From contig JANFAH010000029.1 in NCBI GenBank assembly GCA_024663395.1, positions 620,001 through 684,000 on the forward strand: a DNA stretch of 64,000 bases. The letters run 5' to 3'. Origin of the DNA: Pisolithus tinctorius. Lineage: Eukaryota; Basidiomycota; Agaricomycetes; Boletales; Pisolithaceae. A program made the position numbers and the translations under genes. How positions within the stretch are numbered: the first letter of the stretch is position 1; every line of letters begins with the position of its first letter. Positions 56,730-64,000 of this stretch are shown here, piece after piece. The notes below the pieces were generated by a model that saw only the letters and a program-made list of their open reading frames with translations, searched no databases and was not told where the DNA came from.

Positions 56730-57462
56730 GCGGTAGCAATTTTACTTAAGGTAAACCTGACCTTTGTCCTCTCAATCTATCCTAGATCTAAGCGTTGTCA
56801 GATGGTCACTGAAAGTAATTCTACTGCTCCATAGGTGGCACAGACCACTCACAATGCTGAGCAAGCAGCAGTGACATCACAAACAACCCTTCTCAATACT
56901 CTCAACCACATGATGTTTGGTGATCCACAGGTTCAGAGCTCTGCCTGACAACAATGTAATAATGGAAATTGACCAAGAGATTCAGTCTCGTAACAATGTC
57001 AACACAGTATCTTTCTCTACCCGAACATCCTCCTCATGAGTACAGTCACGAGAAGAAACTCCAGTATCAGACCATTTTCAAACTCCTGTATCCTCACGAG
57101 AACTGACACCAGCCATCCGAAGACCACCACTTTCCTCTGACAACGGCGTTGTTGAGCATGACAAATGGTCAAGGGCCCAAACACGACAGAACAAAGGTTG
57201 GAGAAATTTCCCAATCATCACATTTATGTCTTGTCAGCTAAGCCATCAACCCTCGATCTTATCACAGCACATGGGGCACAAGAATGCCTTGTACCATGTC
57301 CTTTATCGCTAATATTAAAAGGTCCACCTACCTCAAGGTTTTGTTCTCTAACACCTCTCCTCCCCCCAGCAAGCAAGATGCTCCAACGAGTTACATTCAA
57401 GATTACGCTGTGAAATGAGAATGGCGATACTACTGCAGTAAGTTAGGTTCTTGTTCACTTAC
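56730..57462 (+). other. Element interior next to the LTR
   Basis: This may be leader or start of gag. ORF 57165-57413 (with LEKFPNHHIYVLSAKP) has a related, degraded copy at 62630-62945 on the minus strand. I recognise no gag or pol domain and no clear tRNA primer site. Confidence 0.5.
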
Positions 57463-57896
57463 CTCTTTCTGAAGCTAATAGCACATAGGGCTCACCCATT
57501 AGATGGGCAGTTGCATCTCTCATGTTCTCTGTCTCTCAGTGGATGTGCACATACCTGCCTTCTTGTGCAGCACCAAAAATTGATCAATACAAGTCCACAG
57601 GTAGGCTCCTTTAGTCCACTGATGTTGATATACTCATTGATGTGATAATCGACTGTGATGCCTGATCATACCAAAGAGCGAACAAGTCTACGGGTCACAT
57701 ATAGCCCACGAAACATCAATGTGTGACACCCCCAGAAGCGGTGCATACTCCATACGTAGAATACTGCAATGCTGGTATGTGCTAGGTATCATCGATTTTT
57801 ATACCAATACAGTATCCTCTACAGATGCTGGCTCCGAACTCCTGCATCTCGAGCGATGATCTTGGAGGTCCTTGGACTAGAACTACATTTCTTACT
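57463..57896. other. Unique spacer of the palindrome
   Basis: 434 bp without inverted counterpart, gene or repeat that I can identify. An ORF 57451-57645 overlapping its left edge has no recognisable content. Confidence 0.6.
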
Positions 57897-58629
57897 GTAA
57901 GTGAACGAGAACCTAACTTACTGCAGTAGTATCGCCATTCTCATTTCACAGCGTAATCTTGAATGTAACTCGTTGGAGCATCTTGCTTGCTGGGGGGAGG
58001 AGAGGTGTTAGAGAACAAAACCTTGAGGTAGGTGGACCTTTTAATATTAGCGATAAAGGACATGGTACAAGGCATTCTTGTGCCCCATGTGCTGTGATAA
58101 GATCGAGGGTTGATGGCTTAGCTGACAAGACATAAATGTGATGATTGGGAAATTTCTCCAACCTTTGTTCTGTCGTGTTTGGGCCCTTGACCATTTGTCA
58201 TGCTCAACAACGCCGTTGTCAGAGGAAAGTGGTGGTCTTCGGATGGCTGGTGTCAGTTCTCGTGAGGATACAGGAGTTTGAAAATGGTCTGATACTGGAG
58301 TTTCTTCTCGTGACTGTACTCATGAGGAGGATGTTCGGGTAGAGAAAGATACTGTGTTGACATTGTTACGAGACTGAATCTCTTGGTCAATTTCCATTAT
58401 TACATTGTTGTCAGGCAGAGCTCTGAACCTGTGGATCACCAAACATCATGTGGTTGAGAGTATTGAGAAGGGTTGTTTGTGATGTCACTGCTGCTTGCTC
58501 AGCATTGTGAGTGGTCTGTGCCACCTATGGAGCAGTAGAATTACTTTCAGTGACCATCTGACAACGCTTAGATCTAGGATAGATTGAGAGGACAAAGGTC
58601 AGGTTTACCTTAAGTAAAATTGCTACCGC

Positions 58630-60440
58630 TGTGAGTCAAAGTGTGGTTCAGTGGTGGAAACCAACCAAAACCAACACAAAAGACAAAAAGAGCGAGTGGT
58701 GGTGTGCCTATGCGGTACCTAGATGGTGGGACCTGTTCTTTGAAGGGGTTTTTGCGAGCTACAACACTCAAAGATGAGTGCTGAGGATTGGGGATGCTTC
58801 TGATGAAGAAGGAGCAGGAATGCGATAGGATGCGATAGGGTAGACTGCTGTCAGCCTACAGAAGGATGGATGACGACTTAATTCGATGTCCTAAGCTGCA
58901 CTGAGCTCAGGGAGGGCTTGGAGCAAAGTATATTGGTGATAGGCAAGGATAAGCGAAGTAGACGATAGTTAGACCCTTAATAAAGTCTCAACTATTGAAG
59001 CTGCTGCATGAATTACTGAGAGATGATAAATTGCGAGCAAGAGGGGCTCTCTGATGTCTTCTTTTTTTTTAGCTATCTAAGTACAGTGATTATACACAGT
59101 ACAGGGGCGTTGCCTATGGAAAACAAGGTGCAAACACTTGGTAAGTGATTGGTAACTGATGAGTAAGGAATGTAAGCAGTGGGTAATCATCTTAGAAAGC
59201 ATTGGTGAGCATTGGTAAGGATAAGTAAGCCAAAAGGCAAAGAATCAGTAAGCAAGGCCAAAAGACTGGTAAGTATTGGCAATAAGTGAGTCAAAGACAG
59301 TCAGGATGTCAAAGTATGAGTCAAGTAAAGTCAGAAACTGGGAAAGCACACTGGAATCGCATTAGGGGGAGGCTGTGCATGTCACATCTCGAAGGGATCG
59401 CTTCTAGGCCAAGGTAGGATGACAGAGAGGCAGCGCTGACCTGATGCCAATATAGTACATCCAAAAGTGGACAGGGTGAGTCAGATGTCAACAGGGGTCA
59501 AGCTTTGGGGGTCTGTGGGGTGACAGGAGCATAGGGGATCGCAACTTTCCCCCCCAAACCATCCTCTCAGTGAAGCAAATAAAAACTTCATGAATGAGGC
59601 TCTGATGGAAGAGAGGATGAAGGGGGAGCATCTTCTGCTATATCTTGCAATAAGGAGGCAAGATGTGCATCATACTCATCATGGATGCGGTCAGGGAGAG
59701 TAGAGAACAGTAGATTATACTGTAGCTGTCACAATTTTGGGAGAATGACGGACGAGACTGGTATGAAGACATTGCAGGGAGCAGGGAGGAAGGATCCATA
59801 TGCTTCTTGGACTGGAGAGACTGAAACAACCACATAAGACCTTTCCAAGTGAATGACAGACCTGAGGCAACCAAAGAATGTCCTCCTAGAGGACATACTG
59901 ACAAAAAGAACACGCTGTCCAAGCTGGATGGGCTGAGAGGGGGCAGACAAGGACAGGATGTACCAGGATGCTTCAGGACAGAAGCTGGTAGGAACTCCTG
60001 GTAGATATACGTAGCCATGGTCCCTAGCAAAGGGGACAAGCGAAATGATTGATGTGGAGGTGGCCATATCAGAAGAATTAGCGAAATGAGTGTCTTTTGG
60101 AGGGAGTGCTGTAGAAACGTGTGGAGTGTGCAAATCCTTTCCAATTTTGGAAGGTAGGACCGCGTGGCTGAGCACTACAAGCGAGTGTGGGAATGCTTTC
60201 GGTATCTGCAGAAATGGTGGAGATATGTCGAAAACTGGAATGCTGTACACGGGCACTTAAGAATTTTGACCAGTGCTTAACTCGCTTTCTCCTTTTTCTT
60301 TGGCATTGACAACTCATTCTTGTGTGAGGGATGACTGCCAACATTTCTGGCTGTCCTTCTTCGCATGAGAGCTATGGTCTTCATCTCCATTCATCAGCTG
60401 TATCCATGTCCACCTCACCAAACACCTTTGGTGTGTGACA
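58630..60440 (-). repeat. 1,811-bp LTR, right arm
   Basis: Mirror of 54919-56729, same length and termini. Confidence 0.88.
59588..60067 (-). pseudogene. LTR-encoded ORF with one TGA (right arm)
   Basis: Mirror of 55292-55771, carrying the same TGA at codon 113. The stop therefore predates the duplication that made the palindrome, or was copied by conversion between the arms. Confidence 0.75.
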
Positions 60441-62629
60441 ATGGCTGTTTGAATATCAGTAGGCCATGCAGAACCAAGGCTTTGTATTTGCTCTTGTACC
60501 CTATTCTGCCCACTTGATGAGTCGAAAGCATTGGCAACCACCCTACCCAGTGCTGAGATAATTATGGCATGGAATATGGCAAGGAGAAAGTTCAAATGCT
60601 GTCTTGATAACCCAGAAAGTAGGTGTAAAGTACTTGCTGCAAGAACGCTTGATAACAGAGGAACTGCAATGTTGGCCAACAAATTGAAAACAGAATATAG
60701 ATGATCTAATTTGAAACAATGATCAGCATATGCCCCAGTCTATAGGAATGTGTACGTACTTGATTTGACAATAACTGGAAATTCGAGTGCTCCTGTATCA
60801 TGGATTTTCCTGCCCCTTTGGCGGAGCCATTCATACCCCACCATTCAGTTGAGATAAACTTGGTGCTCACGGATTTCAGCTGTAAGTTTCTCCTTTTCCA
60901 CCTGCGCATCTGCATCCTCATTGCTCAGGATGGCCTTCACAAGATCCAATAGCTTCCCCACTAGTTGCTGATGAATGACAAAATGCCATGAAGCAGCCAC
61001 ATCAATTCCAGGTGGGGCATCATCCTCATGATCTCCACAAGGTACTGGAAGGAATACGAGACTTCCTGAGTTTGTAGTAGATAGGGTAGATATAGTGGAA
61101 TTAAAGAGAGTGTGATAGTGACCCAGGGATTCCAACAGAGCTAGAGCATGGTCTGAACCTCATACTAGGCAGCAGCAGGAACATCACATTTACTTACTGT
61201 GTGTGTAACCAGAAGAAGGTACTACCTGCAGCAAGAGCCCAGGCACAGGCATAGAAACTGCTGAACCATCCCATGACAGAATGGACACCGAGGTGTGCAT
61301 CGATCCACCCAATGAAACTGTAGTAAAACTCCAGCTTGCCATGATCCTTATTAGTTACAACAAGACTCACCTGGTTGGCTTACTGCCACTTGCAGATTCC
61401 CAGCCTTGCCGTGGAGAATCCAAGATGATACAACAGAGTCATCAGTCCCCATCCCGAAGCTGGAATTGGCCACAAGCACATCTAGTTGCATCTGGCCTGT
61501 CTGTCTGGCCGCTTTCCATATCTTATCGTCTTGTCGGTGTTGATGGACGGTTGACGCTGGGAGTAGATGGCCAGGCTTGGGCACCTGTGTCTTTGGATCT
61601 GGGTCTAGGGACTTGACACATTGGTAGACTTCACACGTGCAGTGTTGGTTAACTGCAGGTGCCATTAAGCTGGGTAGAGATGCAGCTTATGTATGTAGAG
61701 ATCTCGCTTTGCAACTTACAAGTTAGGTTATGAAGTCATTGAGAGTTCAGTATGCACAGGTCGGATTCATCTGCTGTGATCATGTCAATTATGTATTATC
61801 GGTTTCCAAATCACAACCAACTGCGAAATTACAAAAACTACAGAGGGATGTAATGTCACGAAGACCAAGAATTAGTACAAAGCAAAACAAAGCGACAGGA
61901 CTGATGATGACATGATGCATCCATTACTCTACAACCAGATTCTCCATGTGGTTCATTACTTCTGTGGTTGGACTGGTGATATGGTTGGTGAAATGCCAAT
62001 GCAACAGTAGTGAGCAAATGAACACATACCTAGGGCATGGCATCCCAGCCAGTACCTGCCTGGGGACCCTGCACTGCAAGAAGGCATCAAGCAATGTTGC
62101 TTCATTGAAAGCATACTTGCAGGGGCAAATGCGGTACTTGTGGCAGTTCACAGTGTACTTGAAGCACCAAAACATCACTGAATTGGCAAAGGAAATTTGG
62201 AATGATTGATATTTGACAGAAAACATCACAGTGTTGCTCTAAAGTGTCTCAGTCAATTTGACCTAACAGCAGGTACAATAAATGTACATTATCATCCCAT
62301 CCAAGGGGAAGAGCACCTTGTGCATGCTCAACTTGGTTTGGGCACAGAGAACAGCCAAGGTTGATGAAGGGTGACTTGATTAGAAACCATGCTATTGGGA
62401 GCCATAAGTAATGAGTGCCGTTGGATAGAGTTTAGATTCCTACGATAATCCCCCATGTACTGTGGAGCTAAGACAACAATGGATGCAGGGGCTGGCAGGG
62501 AGATGGGAACAGCAGTAGAGGCCCACAACATGGTGATAAACATGTGCTCGGTTGCATAGAGAATATTTATGCTGAGTATGCTCGAATAAGATGCATTTCA
62601 TAAGTTGAACTTTCTTATACACTCACCCA
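60441..62629. other. Degraded sequence, no gene recognised
   Basis: Minus-strand ORFs (60845-61135 with LLDLVKAILSNEDAD and a charged helical end; 61351-61665) and a plus-strand ORF (61946-62209) look protein-like in composition. They have no motif I can name. They may be exons of a lost transposon gene. Confidence 0.35.
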
Positions 62630-62945
62630 CTCAAGTTCAAAATGAGACTGGTGGTAGGAGCAGAGTCAGAGTCCATTTGAAATAGAGAGTGAGTTAGAGT
62701 GAGGTGTGTCACAGTAAATTGTTGGGAGTGAAACTGCTGTAGATGGGCCTTTAATATGTGAGATGCACCACATTTCTCCACCAGTCGAGAGACAAAGGAC
62801 ATGGTGCATGGCATCCCAGGGCATTCTGTCCAACTACCATTTGCGCTTCATGCCCCACATGCTGGTGATAGGATCACTTTGGGGTGATATGGACACAAAG
62901 GTGACAATTCAGAAAATTTTCTGACCTTTGTTCTGTCATGGACTA
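62630..62945 (-). repeat. Degraded relative of the retrotransposon interior at 57.15-57.4 kb
   Basis: Reverse complemented, it shares words GACAGAACAAAGGT, GCATGTGGGGCA (versus GCACATGGGGCA), CACCATGTCCTTT and ATATTAAAGG with 57180-57330, in the same order and with similar spacing. It suggests another copy of the same element family. Confidence 0.5.
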
Positions 62946-64000
62946 CCAACCATACTACCTGCTGATCACCCTCAGGAAAACTTTCAGGAAAGAGTGTAGC
63001 CCCAGTCCAAGCCACTCCGAGATCACTTCTCGCAAGATATTCGACTTCAAGTCTGAGGACATGACTCAGAGCCCAGTGTCAGTGGAGAAAATGGAGTGCA
63101 ACCAGGATCTTATCCCCCCCCCACACAGCTCACTCTCAAGGCCAAACAGCGGTGGGTATGCATTGTGGGAAGTGCTGGCATGGGGGAATGACACTTATGA
63201 CTCCATCCAGGCACGTGGAAGAGATCTTACCACATCTCTGCAAATCTAACTTTTGTCCCCTAGAAAGGGCTGCATCTCGTGTGTGAGAAGTATCTGGATA
63301 TGAATCATCTGTACCATGTTCAAAGACTGGAATCACTCACAGCCTTCTTTGAGGTCATGAGTGAAATACATGGCACATTATGTGCTTTCTTTCTTCCATG
63401 ATATTTTAGGCTCAGGAGCAATTTCCCATCCTTGTTTGCTATCAAGACTCATGGCCAGCAAGAGATTTTTCCAAGATGTACCTCAAAAACAAAGTTGGTA
63501 CTGACAAAGCTAAGGTGAGGACGAGAAACAGGGCGACTGATAACGACTGATATGGTGATATATGGTGAGTGCTATCTCAGAAGTAACAATATGTATTTCG
63601 AGTGACCAGCCAGGTACAGTGAAGTGCTGCACATTCAGAGGTGCTGGATGTCATTATGAGAGTAGCAAGATCTAGGTAGATCTAGAGGACAAAGGGGAAA
63701 TGAAATGTGACAATATCTTATCCTGATGCCTTTCAGTTAATGCTTTTTCCCCAATGCCTGGCTGATCGGCTGATTTCTACCACAATCGTAGAAAGCGGCA
63801 CTACAATGGAATTGACAGTTCGGGTTAGGTTTGTCATCATAGCACACTCACTCTGCTCAGAGCCACTACCTCCAACCTTTTCTTTGTGTGCAAGTGGGAT
63901 GTTAATGATGACAGGATCATGGGTAAGCCTTTGTCACCCAGAAGCATAAGTATTTGACTGACTTTGCTAGGTTCAGTAACCAGATTTGTCTGGAATTCTT
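62946..64000. other. No gene recognised at the right edge
   Basis: ORF 62938-63249 (plus) and a few shorter ones lack recognisable motifs. I see no repeat or terminus in this stretch. Confidence 0.35.

Larger units (their letters stand above)
54919..60440. repeat. Head-to-head palindrome of two retrotransposon 5' ends, arms 2,544 bp
   Basis: Positions x and 115359-x are complementary from 54919/60440 to 57462/57897, with a 434-bp unique spacer. Each arm is a full 1,811-bp LTR followed by about 733 bp of element interior, so two LTR-plus-leader units face each other. Arms differ by scattered base changes, many of them transitions such as CG versus CA or TG. Right of the structure the flank begins ATGGC. 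On the left ATGGC lies two bases (GG) before the LTR, a possible but imperfect target duplication. Confidence 0.92.

Overview
This window looks like a transposon-dense, probably heterochromatic region of a filamentous basidiomycete (Agaricomycetes) genome. The evidence is short spliceosomal introns (about 45-60 nt, GTNNGT...YAG), gene families typical of mushrooms (XPG-like nucleases, KDZ transposase with a TET/JBP dioxygenase, Crypton tyrosine recombinase with a GCR1_C domain), and nested LTR retrotransposons. I see no ordinary intact housekeeping gene. Nearly every recognisable gene is a mobile-element gene, a pseudogene, or a host gene broken by an insertion. The species cannot be named from this sequence.

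Left part (1-14.8 kb). A Crypton-type recombinase gene (1378-4213, minus) is followed by an array of about thirty short units (4430-6560). This array and the scrambled pseudogene beside it (6560-8415) both derive from the largest subunit of RNA polymerase II (RPB1). Next comes an XPG/Rad2-type nuclease gene (8579-11074, minus) whose exons can be traced base by base. It is split by a 672-bp foldback element flanked by TA duplications, and removing the element plus one TA restores the frame. A copia RNase H remnant and its LTR lie at 14.0-14.8 kb.

Middle part (14.8-35.6 kb). This is a KDZ-type DNA transposon neighbourhood. It holds a Cys-rich accessory gene (14870-15791), an unknown gene (16776-17709), a divergent accessory gene (25029 downward), the KDZ transposase (25524-28973), a further accessory gene (29201-29982) and a TET/JBP-like dioxygenase remnant (30897-31910). 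A complete 5,050-bp copia element (17815-22864; 289-bp LTRs, TSD ACATC) is inserted in the last exon of the divergent accessory gene.

Right part (35.7-64 kb). Four copies of a 1.81-1.87 kb LTR are present: two solo LTRs (35772-37642 and 46786-48639) and two forming a head-to-head palindrome (54919-60440). All four contain a colinear 480-nt ORF lying upstream of the LTR's own TATA box. A second large palindrome (42648-46154) carries duplicated 5' parts of another TET/JBP-like gene, whose 3' end is cut off by a different LTR. MITE-like elements, solo LTRs, a broken P-loop GTPase gene, degenerate minisatellites and CTAGG-rich repeats fill the rest.

A theme across the window is mutation at CpG. 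All nine differences between the two copia LTRs fall in CpG-derived dinucleotides. The copia gag-pol frame is broken only by five TGA codons, each explicable as CGA to TGA, and similar in-frame TGA codons occur in the KDZ transposase, its divergent neighbour and the LTR ORF. This fits methylation-driven cytosine deamination of repeats, in a locus that itself carries remnants of 5-methylcytosine dioxygenase genes.
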